Source: Rhodospirillales bacterium (GTDB lineage Bacteria > Pseudomonadota > Alphaproteobacteria > Acetobacterales > Acetobacteraceae). From it: DNA of 24,028 bases. The notes beneath the pieces were generated by a model, which worked only from the letters and a program-made list of their open reading frames with translations, was not told the origin of the DNA and did not search any database. Shown piece by piece: positions 14,041 to 23,313 of this stretch (position 1 is its first letter; the number at the start of each line of letters is the position of its first letter). The stretch covers positions 1 through 24,028 of the forward strand of contig JAGWIE010000003.1 of NCBI GenBank assembly GCA_028866445.1, in the 5' to 3' direction. The translations under genes were made by a program, and so were the position numbers.

Positions 14041-16476
14041 TTACTGACCAGCAATGGCGCGCAACGCCGCAGCGGAAAGTGTTTGCGCTGGCAAGTCTTT
14101 CCATGGGTTCTGTAGTCCCGCCAGCGCCTCCATCGCGCGCGGGATAGTCATTGCAGCGGCGCTCTCATAACGCTGCATCTCATCCCAATCGCATGGCCAA
14201 GCCACGGCTGCGCTGGCTCTGGCCCGAGGCGAGAAAGGAGCAATGGCGGTGGCGCCAGCCTGGTTGCGGAAGTAATCGATAAAAATTTTGCCCTCACGCT
14301 TGGCTTTGCTCATCGTCGCCGTGAAGCGCTCTGGTTGATCATTTTCCAGGCGCCTAGCGACATCGGCGCTGAATTGTTTGATCCTTTTGAAATCATATTT
14401 CCGCCGCAGCGGCACGACGACATGGATGCCTTTGCCGCCGCTCAGCATCGGCAGACTGGCTACCCCCAGAGCAGCCAGCACGTCGCGCAGGCGAAGTGCG
14501 GCAGACTGCACGGAGTCGAAGCCGAGGCCGGTATCGGGATCCAGATCGAAGACGAGCCGATCGGGCAGGTCCGGCTTGTCGCGTCTGGCCCCCCAGATAT
14601 GGAATTCGACCACCCCCATCTGTACCGCGGTCAGCAAGGCAGCGCGGGTCCTGGGGTAGATATATTGCTCCTGCTTATCCTTGACGGCTTGGTGATCCTG
14701 CTCCGTCCAGCCCTCTCTAAAACCGGCGACGAGATGGCGCTGGAAAAAACAACTTTCGTCGACACCATCCGGGCAACGGACCAGCGAGACGAAGCGGTTA
14801 TTCAAGTATGGCCAGAGCAGCGGTGTGGTTTGCTGGATATAGGCGGCGAGGTCCCGCTTCGTAAGACCGGCCTCTTGGTAGATGAGTTTTTCTGGGTGCG
14901 TGATCTTCAAAGCGGGCTTTGGCATTTCGCGTCCTATGTCATGGCGGGGTTTGTCGTCGCGCAGGGCGATAAAGCGGCCATGGCGGATTAGTCCGTCCGG
15001 CGTCCAGTTGGCGAAGCCCACTTGTGCAACAAGCTCCGGCGTCACCCAGGCCACGCCGTGCTGCAGCGCCGTCGGTACGTCGCAAGTCGGGGTATTACGG
15101 CGATGCTTGTCGCGCCAGGCCGCAAGCTCCTGCAGGGTTTCGCCATCGAATCCGGTGCCGATACGGCCGGCATAGCGCAACCCACCTTGTGCTTGCACCG
15201 CCACTAGCAGCGACGCAAAAGGGCGCCCGGGCTTATCCGATGAAGCGAAGCCGATGATGACCAACTCCTGCCCTTGCTGGCATTTCAGTTTCAGCCAATC
15301 CGGATGCCGACCGGCGCGGTAAGGTGCGTCCACCCGTTTGGCAATTAGCCCTTCCAGCTTGCGGGTGCAGGCGGCGGCAAGCAGCTTTGAGCCATCTCCG
15401 GTGAAGTTGGCGCTGAGTTGCACTGGCGCATCTGGAGCAGGGTTGGGCAGAAGCGTCTCCAATAGCTTGCGCCGGGCGCTGAGCGGGCGCGAGCGAACAT
15501 CCTTGCCGGCATAGACCAATACATCGAACAGAAAACAGGTGAGAGGGGCGGGCTTGTGCCCTTTTAGTGCCGCCGCGAGAGCACCGAAATCTGTAATGCC
15601 GTCGTGCCCGACTACACAGATCTCGCCATCGAGCAGCGCGCCTTTAAGCCCCAGCCCGGCGATGGCCTCGACGATGACAGGGTATCGCTTGGTCCAATCC
15701 AACCCGGAGCGGGTGTAGATGCGCACTAACCTCCCATTTGCGGCAATGATCGCTCGGTATCCGTCATATTTGATCTCGAATAGCCATTCCTTACCGGCAG
15801 GTGGGCTATCGACCAGTGTTGCCAAGGCGGGCGCTTCAAAGCTAGGCGGTGCGACTTTGGAAGAACGCTTCGGCGGCGCGGCATCGGCGATTTCGTGCAT
15901 TGAGCGGCCGGATTTCACCGACGTTGTTTCGTCCTCCAGTAAATTCTCATGGCTTCCGGCCAGCTCGTCCTGTTCTTTGATCAACAACCAGTTTTCCCGC
16001 TTTTCCCGCTCCTTGGCGCGCATGCGCACAAGCGCCCATTTTCCGTGTAGTTTCTTTCCGTATAGCAGAAAGGCGAGTTTACCCGCCTTCAGTCCCTTCG
16101 CTGCATCGCCGATCGGTGCCCATTGCCCCTCATCCCAGAGCATTACTGTGCCGCCGCCATATTGGCCTTTCAGAATCGTGCCTTCGAAATCCCCATAATC
16201 CAGAGGATGATCCTCGGTGCGCACAGCCAAACGTTTCTGCTTCGGGTCATAACTGGGGCCGCGTGTCACTGCCCAGCTCAGGAGCACGCCGTCCAGCTCT
16301 AACCGCAAATCATAATGCAGCCTGGTCGCGTCATGTTTTTGGATCAGATAACGCGCCCCGGCGGCGGTGGGATTGTCCCCGCTTGGTTCGGTGGTTTCAT
16401 TGAACCGACGCTTGGCCCGGTAGGCGGCGAGGCGTTTCTTACCCGGCACGGCGGCGCCGTTTTGGCGCGGCACCAT
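14041..16476 (-). CDS. ligD: DNA ligase D (phosphoesterase-ligase-polymerase), NHEJ
   Basis: Multifunctional ATP-dependent ligase of bacterial non-homologous end joining, 811 residues. Domain order is 3'-phosphoesterase (about 35-185; H48, H54 and D56 in K-H-D-A-T-R-L-H-Y-D), ligase (about 205-510; nucleotidyl lysine K236 in E-I-K-Y-D-G-Y-R), and primase-polymerase (about 525-800; D644-L-D646, S679-G-G-K-G-I-H and D734). All catalytic residues are present. This order is as in Pseudomonas, unlike the mycobacterial one. Its ATG lies 38 bases inside the Ku gene, so the two are translated from one message. The partner Ku binds the broken ends and recruits LigD. Confidence 0.95.
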   Translation of the reverse strand: MVPRQNGAAVPGKKRLAAYRAKRRFNETTEPSGDNPTAAGARYLIQKHDATRLHYDLRLELDGVLLSWAVTRGPSYDPKQKRLAVRTEDHPLDYGDFEGTILKGQYGGGTVMLWDEGQWAPIGDAAKGLKAGKLAFLLYGKKLHGKWALVRMRAKEREKRENWLLIKEQDELAGSHENLLEDETTSVKSGRSMHEIADAAPPKRSSKVAPPSFEAPALATLVDSPPAGKEWLFEIKYDGYRAIIAANGRLVRIYTRSGLDWTKRYPVIVEAIAGLGLKGALLDGEICVVGHDGITDFGALAAALKGHKPAPLTCFLFDVLVYAGKDVRSRPLSARRKLLETLLPNPAPDAPVQLSANFTGDGSKLLAAACTRKLEGLIAKRVDAPYRAGRHPDWLKLKCQQGQELVIIGFASSDKPGRPFASLLVAVQAQGGLRYAGRIGTGFDGETLQELAAWRDKHRRNTPTCDVPTALQHGVAWVTPELVAQVGFANWTPDGLIRHGRFIALRDDKPRHDIGREMPKPALKITHPEKLIYQEAGLTKRDLAAYIQQTTPLLWPYLNNRFVSLVRCPDGVDESCFFQRHLVAGFREGWTEQDHQAVKDKQEQYIYPRTRAALLTAVQMGVVEFHIWGARRDKPDLPDRLVFDLDPDTGLGFDSVQSAALRLRDVLAALGVASLPMLSGGKGIHVVVPLRRKYDFKRIKQFSADVARRLENDQPERFTATMSKAKREGKIFIDYFRNQAGATAIAPFSPRARASAAVAWPCDWDEMQRYESAAAMTIPRAMEALAGLQNPWKDLPAQTLSAAALRAIAGQ

Positions 16477-17344
16477 TGCTTACGCTGCGCCGCAATGCCT
16501 CCACCAGATCAACCACATTGCCGCGCTTGGTTTCGTCAGGCGCCTCATCCTCGTCCACCCGCACCTTATGCTTGGCCTTGGCCTCGATCAAAGCACGTAG
16601 CTTTTCGGTGTAATGGTCCTCAAAGGCAGCGGGATCGAATTTTTTGGTTTTGCGCTTGATCAAGTCTTTTGCCAGATCCAGCAGCTCCTCATCTGCCTCG
16701 GTCTTGCCTAGATCGGCGAAATAAGGCGCGGCACGGCGCACCTCGTCAGCAAAGCGTAGGGTTTCCAGCATCAACCCCTGTCCGCAAGGTTTCAGCGCGG
16801 CGATATATTCGCGCCCGCGCATCACGAACTGGCCAACACCCATCTTACCCGTGGCCCGCAGCGCGTCGCGCAGCACAGCGTAGGCTTCGCCGGCCAGCTT
16901 GCCATCCGGCATCACGTAATAGGGCTTGTCGAAATAGATCGGGTCGATCTCGCAGTGATCGACAAACTGCACAAGGTCGATGGTACGTTTACTTTCCAGC
17001 TTGATGTGGTCGAGATCCTCGTCTGTCACCAGCACGTAATTGCCTTTGGAGAGTTCAAAGCCTTTGACGATATTTTCGGGCTTGACGGGGCCAATGCCCG
17101 GGGCGGTCTTCTCGTAACGGATGCGTTTATGGGATTTCAAGTCGACTTGATGAAAGGACAACCGGGCGCTGCTGTTGGTGGCGGAGGCGAGCTGAACCGG
17201 TATGTTGACAAGCGCCAGACGCAGTTGACCTGTCCAGAGGCTGCGCGCGGCATTGTGCTTGGCGGCAGGGACGATTTTGGCTTTGGTCGTTGTTGAGCGC
17301 TTCGCGGCCATAGCTGTATCCAGGTAATGAGGCTCTGCGGACAT
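16439..17344 (-). CDS. ku: Ku protein, non-homologous end joining
   Basis: Bacterial Ku of 301 residues, which forms a homodimeric ring on double-strand ends. The core begins at S-L-W-T-G-Q-L-R-L-A-L-V-N-I-P-V, and H-Q-V-D-L-K-S-H-K-R-I-R-Y and G-F-E-L-S-K-G-N-Y-V follow, all typical. The C-terminal tail after the core is short and basic (K-R-R-R-R), as in Ku proteins that bind DNA and LigD by this tail. The start is ATG 17344. ATG 17311 (M-A-A-K-R) is an equally possible start, since neither has a clear Shine-Dalgarno sequence. It is the first gene of the two-gene repair operon. No promoter was identified with confidence upstream. Confidence 0.95.
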   Translation of the reverse strand: MSAEPHYLDTAMAAKRSTTTKAKIVPAAKHNAARSLWTGQLRLALVNIPVQLASATNSSARLSFHQVDLKSHKRIRYEKTAPGIGPVKPENIVKGFELSKGNYVLVTDEDLDHIKLESKRTIDLVQFVDHCEIDPIYFDKPYYVMPDGKLAGEAYAVLRDALRATGKMGVGQFVMRGREYIAALKPCGQGLMLETLRFADEVRRAAPYFADLGKTEADEELLDLAKDLIKRKTKKFDPAAFEDHYTEKLRALIEAKAKHKVRVDEDEAPDETKRGNVVDLVEALRRSVSNGAAPKRRRRAG

Positions 17345-18022
17345 TGGCTGTTTTGTTCGCCTGGCAAGCTAGTCTGATGAGGATTTCATCTGGGGTTTAG
17401 TCAGGGTCGCTCTGAATAATTGGCCATCTGGTGTGAGTTGTTGGATAAAGACAACGCATAAGGATGGATTTTCATCGCATTTTCCTGAGCGGCTATGGCC
17501 ATTCGGTGCATGCATGCGCCCAGGTTTCGCAGTTGCCGCTACAGCTTGTGCATCATCAAGATATCTTTTGTTCTATTCGCAGCAGAGCCTTGCCGACATA
17601 AATATCAATTGATAGGCGTTAAGCTGAATCCCAACCAACGCCGAGAGCCGTGCCAAGCATTTTTTGCCATTAAAGATTTGGTTTAATGAAATTTTGGGGT
17701 GCGAGCGCTTAAGGGCAAAATGGACCGTAAGCGGAATGGCCAGATAAGCTGGCACCATCGGCCGATGGCCACGCCGGCAGATGACGACCCGATGCGGTCA
17801 TACCGTAGCGCAGGCTTTTCAGCACGATGTCCTCGCCCTCCTTCTTCTCCCCTCGCGTAAATTGACATGGATAAGGCTCGCCGATGACAGCCATCCTCTT
17901 TGCTGCGGTGTATGATCCCCTGATGAAACCTTCGTCATCCGTGTGGGACTGCATTGCGCAAACGCTCGCGTGGGCATGGGCATTCCTACATCACGCAATG
18001 GTTTATGAAAGCGGGAGGTTGC
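17345..18022. other. 678-bp region without a recognisable gene
   Basis: It separates the divergent Ku and GH15 genes. Base composition is more AT-rich than its neighbours up to about 17710. Short open frames on both strands have no recognisable similarity or good ribosome binding sites. Two exact palindromes occur: TATCAATTGATA at 17603-17614 and CCATCGGCCGATGG at 17755-17768. Promoters of both flanking genes should lie here. The GC-rich part from 17750 to 17950 could be worn-out coding DNA on the minus strand. Confidence 0.5.
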
Positions 18023-19783
18023 ATGCCGTTATCGGTTGAGGATTACGCACTAATCGGTGACGGTGAGACGGCGGCGCTCGTGCACAGGAACGGATCGGTC
18101 GATTGGCTGTGCTGGCCGAAATTCGACTCGGATGCGTGCTTTGCCGCGTTGTTGGGCACAGCGGAGAACGGGTGCTGGTACCTTGGCCCCGTGGCGCCCG
18201 GGCAGATTGTCCGGCAGTATCGCGAGGATACGCTGGTGCTGGAGACGCTGCACCGCACCGAAACAGGAGAGGTGCGGGTGCTTGATTTCATGCCGCTTCG
18301 TCAGGATGGCGCCGCGCTGATCCGGATCGTTGAGGGTGTTTCCGGCAAGGTGTCAATGCGGATGGTGATGCGCCTGCGCGGCAATTACGGTGCTGTGGCA
18401 CCGTGGCTGGCGCCGGCGCCAGCGGGGTTTTGCGGTCATGTCGGGGCCTGCCGGTTTGTCGTGCAGGGCACGTTGGACATGCAGGCGACGGATGGCGACT
18501 TGGTGGCGTCGTTCGATATCGGAGCCGGCGAGACCCAGCATGTTGCGCTGCGCTTTGGCGCGCCAGCGGCCTCGCCTTGGGAACCAGCGGCGTTATTGGC
18601 CGACACCCAAGCCTATTGGCGTGGTTGGATCGGCCAATTCGGCAAGCAGACGGATTGGCCGGCGGCGGTCAAACGCTCGCTGATCACGCTGAAGGCGCTG
18701 GTCTATCATCCAACCGGCGGGATGGTCGCGGCGCCGACCACCTCATTGCCGGAGAAACCGGGGGGCAGTTTGAACTGGGATTATCGGTTCTGTTGGGTCC
18801 GCGACGCTAGCTTTACAGTCAATGCGCTATTGAACGCCGGGCTGCACCACGAGGTACGGGCCTGGCGCGACTGGATGCTGCAAACCATGGGCGCCGAGGC
18901 GGAGAAATTGCGCATCATGTATCGGGTGAGCGGTGAGCGGCATATTCCCGAATCGGAGGTGGAATGGCTGCAGGGCTTTAACCATGCGCGTCCGGTGCGC
19001 ATCGGCAACATCGCATCTACCCAGCACCAAGCAGATGTGCATGGAGAGCTGCTGGAGGCGCTGCATCTGGCGGTGCAGGCTGGTATCGCCCCATCAGTGC
19101 ATCAGCTCAACGCAGAAATGCAGTTGGTTTCCCACATTGAGGCCACATGGCACCAGCCGGGCGCGGGGCTTTGGGAGTCGCGCGGGGAGCCGCGTCATTA
19201 CGTCTATTCGCGGGTGATGGCGTGGGTGGGGGTTGATAGGGTTCTGAAATGCCCAGCTAGCCGTGCTCAGGCCGGCCCTGAGCGCCTCGCCCGCTGGGAA
19301 AGGTTGCGTGACACAATCCATGAAGATGTCTGCCGGGAAGGCTTTCATCCAGGCCTCAACCGGTTCGTTGAATATTACGGCGGCCAGACTATTGATGCCA
19401 GCCTGCTGCTGCTGCCGCTGGTCGGCTTCTTGCCGATCGAGGATGACCGTGTTGCCAGCACCATTGCGGCCATTGAAGCCCAGTTGTTGGAGGACGGGCT
19501 GGTGCGGCGCAAGCCATCAGTCGGCGGGGAGGAGCAGGGTGCGTTCATCGCCTGCACATTATGGCTGGCTGATTGCCTGGGGATGCAGGGGCGGCATGAG
19601 GCGGCACGAGCGACGCTGGCGCGGGTGCTTGAGGTCGCAAATGATGTCGGCCTGCTGGCAGAGGAATATGACGTTCCCGGCCGTCATCTGGCGGGGAATT
19701 TTCCACAGGCATTGAGCCATCTCGCTTTGGTCAATACGGCGCTGGGGTTGTGCGGCCCAGTATTGCAGCGGGGCGGCGGCTAG
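18023..19783 (+). CDS. Glycoside hydrolase family 15 (glucoamylase/trehalase-like)
   Basis: A 586-residue inverting alpha-glucosidase of family GH15, no signal peptide, so cytoplasmic. The N-terminal beta-sandwich domain begins with V-E-D-Y-A-L-I-G-D-G-E-T-A-A-L-V and D-W-L-C-W-P-K-F, typical of the trehalase-like N domain. The (alpha/alpha)6 barrel shows D-Y-R-F-C-W-V-R-D-A-S-F. E314 in E-W-L-Q-G-F is the probable acid and E547 or E548 in L-L-A-E-E-Y-D the probable base. ATG 18023 is chosen because GGGAGG lies directly upstream. A longer frame to 17954 lacks this. Trehalose, maltooligosaccharides or glycogen-derived glucans are possible substrates. Sequence alone cannot choose between them. 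Confidence 0.9.
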   Translation: MPLSVEDYALIGDGETAALVHRNGSVDWLCWPKFDSDACFAALLGTAENGCWYLGPVAPGQIVRQYREDTLVLETLHRTETGEVRVLDFMPLRQDGAALIRIVEGVSGKVSMRMVMRLRGNYGAVAPWLAPAPAGFCGHVGACRFVVQGTLDMQATDGDLVASFDIGAGETQHVALRFGAPAASPWEPAALLADTQAYWRGWIGQFGKQTDWPAAVKRSLITLKALVYHPTGGMVAAPTTSLPEKPGGSLNWDYRFCWVRDASFTVNALLNAGLHHEVRAWRDWMLQTMGAEAEKLRIMYRVSGERHIPESEVEWLQGFNHARPVRIGNIASTQHQADVHGELLEALHLAVQAGIAPSVHQLNAEMQLVSHIEATWHQPGAGLWESRGEPRHYVYSRVMAWVGVDRVLKCPASRAQAGPERLARWERLRDTIHEDVCREGFHPGLNRFVEYYGGQTIDASLLLLPLVGFLPIEDDRVASTIAAIEAQLLEDGLVRRKPSVGGEEQGAFIACTLWLADCLGMQGRHEAARATLARVLEVANDVGLLAEEYDVPGRHLAGNFPQALSHLALVNTALGLCGPVLQRGGG

Positions 19784-20457
19784 GCGTGGCTTGGCGGATC
19801 GGGCCGCGGGGGCTCAGCGTCATCCTCTTGTGCTTCGCCGCAGGGACCACTGATGCGCTTTCTTATCTGACGCTCGGCCATGTGTTCACCTCGGCGATGA
19901 CAGGCTGCGCGGCGTTGCTTTGCCTTAAGCTTGCCAGCGGCAATTATGCGGTTGTGCTGCGCGCGGGTATCGCCTTGAGCAGCTATCTGGTCGGTTGTGC
20001 GGTAGCGACAGTGTTGCAGCCGCGCGACAAGGCCCAGCTTTCAACCCCGCGGGTGTTGCGGCGACTGATGGGTCTCGAGTTTTTGCTGCTGCTGTTCTAC
20101 GCCGTTTCCTCCGACGGCTCGGCCGGCGCAGCGCGGGTCTGCTGGCTGATCTTTCTCTCGGCGACCGCCATGGGGGTGCAGTCCATCGTCGCGCGCGATC
20201 TGCACGAGTCAGGCGTCAGCACGGTGGTGCTTAACCCGACGATGACCAGATTCGGCATGACGCTCACAGATGTAGCCCTTGGCCGCGTGCGCAGCCTGCC
20301 GGGCGAAAGCCGGCTTCAGGCGCTGGTGATGCTGGCTTATGCCGGCGGTGCGACGGTCACGGCGTTCGGGGTTCTGGACCATTCGGGCATCACGAGCTTA
20401 CTGCCCCTGGCCGCTGTTGGGGGAGTGTTCTTGCTCTCCATTGTGCCGGGCCTGTGA
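19750..20457 (+). CDS. DUF1275 (YoaK-like) membrane protein
   Basis: A multi-pass membrane protein of 235 residues with about six helices. The start of the family pattern is seen in L-L-C-F-A-A-G-T-T-D-A-L-S-Y-L-T-L-G, with H-V-F-T-S-A-M-T-G as the conserved second-loop segment. T-A-M-G-V-Q-S and V-V-L-N-P-T-M-T follow later. The function of DUF1275 is unknown. GTG 19750 overlaps the GH15 gene by 34 bases. GTG 19786, 2 bases after the GH15 stop, is the alternative and would keep the whole family region. Either way it is co-transcribed with GH15. The end overlaps a dead restriction-gene frame. Confidence 0.85.
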   Translation: MRPSIAAGRRLGVAWRIGPRGLSVILLCFAAGTTDALSYLTLGHVFTSAMTGCAALLCLKLASGNYAVVLRAGIALSSYLVGCAVATVLQPRDKAQLSTPRVLRRLMGLEFLLLLFYAVSSDGSAGAARVCWLIFLSATAMGVQSIVARDLHESGVSTVVLNPTMTRFGMTLTDVALGRVRSLPGESRLQALVMLAYAGGATVTAFGVLDHSGITSLLPLAAVGGVFLLSIVPGL

Positions 20458-21191
20458 GCTCGTCTCCTACATGCAAGCTTCCTGGTAGTGTGGAGGCAGA
20501 TGTTGGCTCCGAAAAGCGCCAGGCCCTGATTGCCGCCGACCTTATCCAACACGCCGAAGCGCGCTTTGCCGCGCTCGACGGCAAGGCGATGGTGGTGTGC
20601 ATGAGCCGCCGTATCTGTGTGGCGCTCTACGATGAAATCGTGAAATGCCGCCCAGAATGGCATAGCGACGACGATGATGCCGTGGTAATAAAGGTGGTAA
20701 TGACCGGCGCCGACTCTGACCCGGTGGCCTGGCAGCCACATATAGGCAAGCGCCCCGAGACAAGGCGCGAACTGCTCGCCAAACGCGCCAAAAAGCCCCG
20801 CGATCCGCTGAAACCCATCATCGTGCGCGATATGTGGCTGACCAAATTCAACGCGTCCAGCATGCACACGATGCATGTCGACAAGCCTATGAAGGGCCAC
20901 GAGCTAATGCAGGCCATCGCCCGCTACCACGGCAATGCCGTGACGACGGTGCAGGTGCTGGACGAACTAATCAAGCAGGCCCAGGAAATCCGCGAGGCCC
21001 GCGAGCGCGGCGAAGAAAGCGGCCTTAACCCTGACAAGATAGCGTTCTATAACGCCGTCGCTGACAACCAAAGCGCCCGCGACCTGATGGGTGAGCTTGC
21101 TTTGCGAATTATCGCCCATGAGTCTTACGGCAATAGTGGTACAGGCAAGAACATGATGATTGGTATCTTAGAGATCGGGTTGGTCTTCTAA
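20454..21191 (+). pseudogene. Type I restriction subunit HsdR, internally deleted remnant
   Basis: An open frame of 245 codons. From about 20502 (V-G-S-E-K-R) to about 20930 it is the second RecA-like motor domain of a type I restriction R subunit, with K-A-M-V-V-C-M-S-R-R-I-C-V, I-K-V-V-M-T-G, I-V-R-D-M-W-L-T-K-F and D-K-P-M-K-G-H. In helicase motif VI (Q-A-I-A-R) it jumps directly to the far C-terminal region (R-Y-H-G-N-A, V-L-D-E-L-I, L-N-P-D-K-I-A-F-Y), skipping what in intact proteins is roughly 200 residues. It ends at about 21122 in unrelated residues. Nuclease domain, Walker motifs, HsdM and HsdS are absent. The GTG at 20454 is incidental. Confidence 0.85.
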
Positions 21192-21222
21192 GTCTTCGAC
21201 GAAATGAATCAAAGGATACGAT

Positions 21223-22806
21223 ATGATACGCGATTTTCATGCGCCAGGCCGCAGCGCCGTCTATGCGGCTAACGCGATGGTCGCGACTTCGATGCCGCAA
21301 GCGAGCTTGGCCGCCATAGAGATGCTTCGTGCGGGCGGCAACGCTATGGATGCCGCCGTTACCGCGTCCGCCGTGCTTGCCGTGGTGGAGCCGCATTCCA
21401 CTGGAATTGGCGGAGATTGCTTCTGTCTTTACAAACCTAAGGGCAAGCCCGTTATTGCATTGAATGGTTCGGGCCGCGCTCCGGCGGCGGCGCATCTGGA
21501 TGCGTTGGGCTTGCCGAATGAGGCGGTGATGGCGGAAACATCGCCGCACTCTGTTACCATCCCCGGTGCCGTTGCCGCGTGGGAAATGCTGCTTGCCGCG
21601 CATGGGCGCAAAGGCCTGGCTGAAGTTTTACAACCCGCCATTCATTTTGCTGAGAATGGCTTCGTTGTGCCCCCACGTGTCGCGATGGATTGGGCGGCTG
21701 AGGTTGAGAAACTCCGTTCCACAAATGCCAGCGGATTGCTGGTAAATGGAGAGGCCCCTTGCATTGGCAGCATATTCCATCAACTAGCCTTGGGTAGCAC
21801 GCTGCGCAAAATTGCCAGGCATGGCGCACGGGCATTTTATGAAGGTGAGATCGCCGAGGCGATCGTGAGCGAATTGCGGGGCCGTGGTGGCCTGCACACG
21901 GTCGAGGATTTCGCCGCAGGCCAAACCGCGATCGCATTTGTAGATCCTGTGAGCGGAAAATTCGCTGGGCGAGATGTATGGGAGTGTCCGCCTAATGGCT
22001 CAGGAATCATCGCGTTGATGATAATGGGCATCATGGACGGATTTAAAGGCAGCACCGACCCGCTCGATCCGTTACGGGTTCATCGTCATATCGAGGCGGC
22101 CCGTTTGGCATATCGCGACCGGGATATGTTTCTCGCCGATCCTGCTTCGGAAGATGTTCCTGTGGAGCATCTTTTGAGCGAGGCCTATCTGAGCCGTCTG
22201 CGAGACCTGATTGATGACGATAGGGCGATGGAGGCTCTGCCTTCGGCGGATGTCGTCCATCGCAACACGGTTTGCCTTTCGGTTGTCGACGCGGATGGCA
22301 ATGTCTGTAGCTTTATTAACTCATTATTCGGTAGCTTTGGGTCGGGTATAATCGCCGGAAACACAGGGATTGTTTTGCATAACCGGGGGCTTGGCTTTTC
22401 GTTGCGGCATGGGCATCCAAATTGTATCGCGCCCAATAAGCGGCCGATGCACACAATCATCCCCGCAGTGGCAACCCGGAACGGTGAGGCTGAACTGGCT
22501 TTTGGTGTGATGGGGGGGCATTACCAGCCAATGGGGCAGAGTTATGTGAGCGGCAATATTTTTCAATATGGTTTAAATCCGCAGGAGGCAATCGATCTTC
22601 CACGCTACTTCCCGTCTAAAAACCGGGTGGAGCTGGAACGCGGTATTTCGCCGGCGCTGCAAGCCGCGCTGGTTGCCAAGGGCCACGACGTCGTGGTTTT
22701 GGACAAGCCCCATGGTGGCGGCCAGGCGGTCTTGATCGACCACACCGAAGGGGTGCTGATTGGTGCCTCGGATCCACGCAAGGATGGGTGCGCGCTGGGC
22801 TATTAG
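21223..22806 (+). CDS. Gamma-glutamyltransferase-family Ntn hydrolase (cytoplasmic type)
   Basis: A 527-residue enzyme of the gamma-glutamyltranspeptidase family, which matures by self-cleavage before a threonine. N-terminal motifs are A-A-I-E-M-L-R-A-G-G-N-A-M-D-A-A-V and E-P-H-S-T-G-I-G-G-D. The predicted nucleophile is T349 in R-N-T-V-C-L-S-V-V-D-A-D-G-N, and G-V-M-G-G-H-Y-Q-P lies near the C-terminus. There is no signal peptide, unlike secreted GGT, so it is probably the cytoplasmic subgroup that includes YwrD and the oxamate amidohydrolase HpxW (similar length). Glutathione breakdown and amide hydrolysis are both possible. AAGGA precedes ATG 21223. No clear operon partner. Confidence 0.88.
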   Translation: MIRDFHAPGRSAVYAANAMVATSMPQASLAAIEMLRAGGNAMDAAVTASAVLAVVEPHSTGIGGDCFCLYKPKGKPVIALNGSGRAPAAAHLDALGLPNEAVMAETSPHSVTIPGAVAAWEMLLAAHGRKGLAEVLQPAIHFAENGFVVPPRVAMDWAAEVEKLRSTNASGLLVNGEAPCIGSIFHQLALGSTLRKIARHGARAFYEGEIAEAIVSELRGRGGLHTVEDFAAGQTAIAFVDPVSGKFAGRDVWECPPNGSGIIALMIMGIMDGFKGSTDPLDPLRVHRHIEAARLAYRDRDMFLADPASEDVPVEHLLSEAYLSRLRDLIDDDRAMEALPSADVVHRNTVCLSVVDADGNVCSFINSLFGSFGSGIIAGNTGIVLHNRGLGFSLRHGHPNCIAPNKRPMHTIIPAVATRNGEAELAFGVMGGHYQPMGQSYVSGNIFQYGLNPQEAIDLPRYFPSKNRVELERGISPALQAALVAKGHDVVVLDKPHGGGQAVLIDHTEGVLIGASDPRKDGCALGY

Positions 22807-23304
22807 CTCATCCGACCCGTGAAACAGGCCGATTTCAGGCTAGCGGTTTCGGATGGGCCCGGCGGCGGTAAGCAGGGCATTTGCGTTGGCGCCGGCACGG
22901 CCTTTGATCTGGATGAGGGCATTCTTTGATTTGACTCGAGATGGCCGACTGGCAGGTATCATCACATTCGTGTGCGCTTGAACAAAGAGAGAAGCCCCAC
23001 GGGAAGCGAGTATGGGGGACTGAAAGCGCGGGACTGCCAGGCGCAGGACCGCAAGGATTTGCGGGAGAAACTTGCCGGGCAGCAGCGCTACCTCTTCACC
23101 CTGATCCAGAAATTCGGCACCGATCGAGGTGCAGGGATGTTGATTTCCACCGAGATCTGAGCCGAGATTTTCATCAAGATTTGACCCGGGTTGAAGGAAT
23201 GTCCCGCGTTGCGAGGGATGGTCAAGCTGCTGGTGGGTTATCCTTTCTAGTTTTCGGTTTTGTGAGGATGAATTCCATGGGCCCTCGCCTGCACAATCAG
23301 GCGC
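22807..23304. other. About 500 bp without a recognisable gene
   Basis: Frames on both strands are open for up to 226 codons because of base composition, but none shows a family motif or a sensible start. A plus-strand frame at 22972-23160 has a protein-like composition and might be decayed coding DNA. The right end enters the hairpins at 23281. Confidence 0.4.
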
Positions 23305-23313
23305 ATGAAGGGC
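23281..23313. repeat. Interrupted inverted repeat
   Basis: CGCCTG (23286-23291) and CAGGCG (23298-23303) with a 6-base loop, flanked by GCCCT and AGGGC, the latter offset by 5 bases. It is the smaller of two hairpins in a row and contains the same CGCCTG core as the larger one. Confidence 0.55.

Noticed and set aside
20454..21191. An intact small ATPase or anti-restriction protein
   Set aside because: The sequence is a direct fusion of two distant HsdR segments and lacks Walker motifs and a nuclease.
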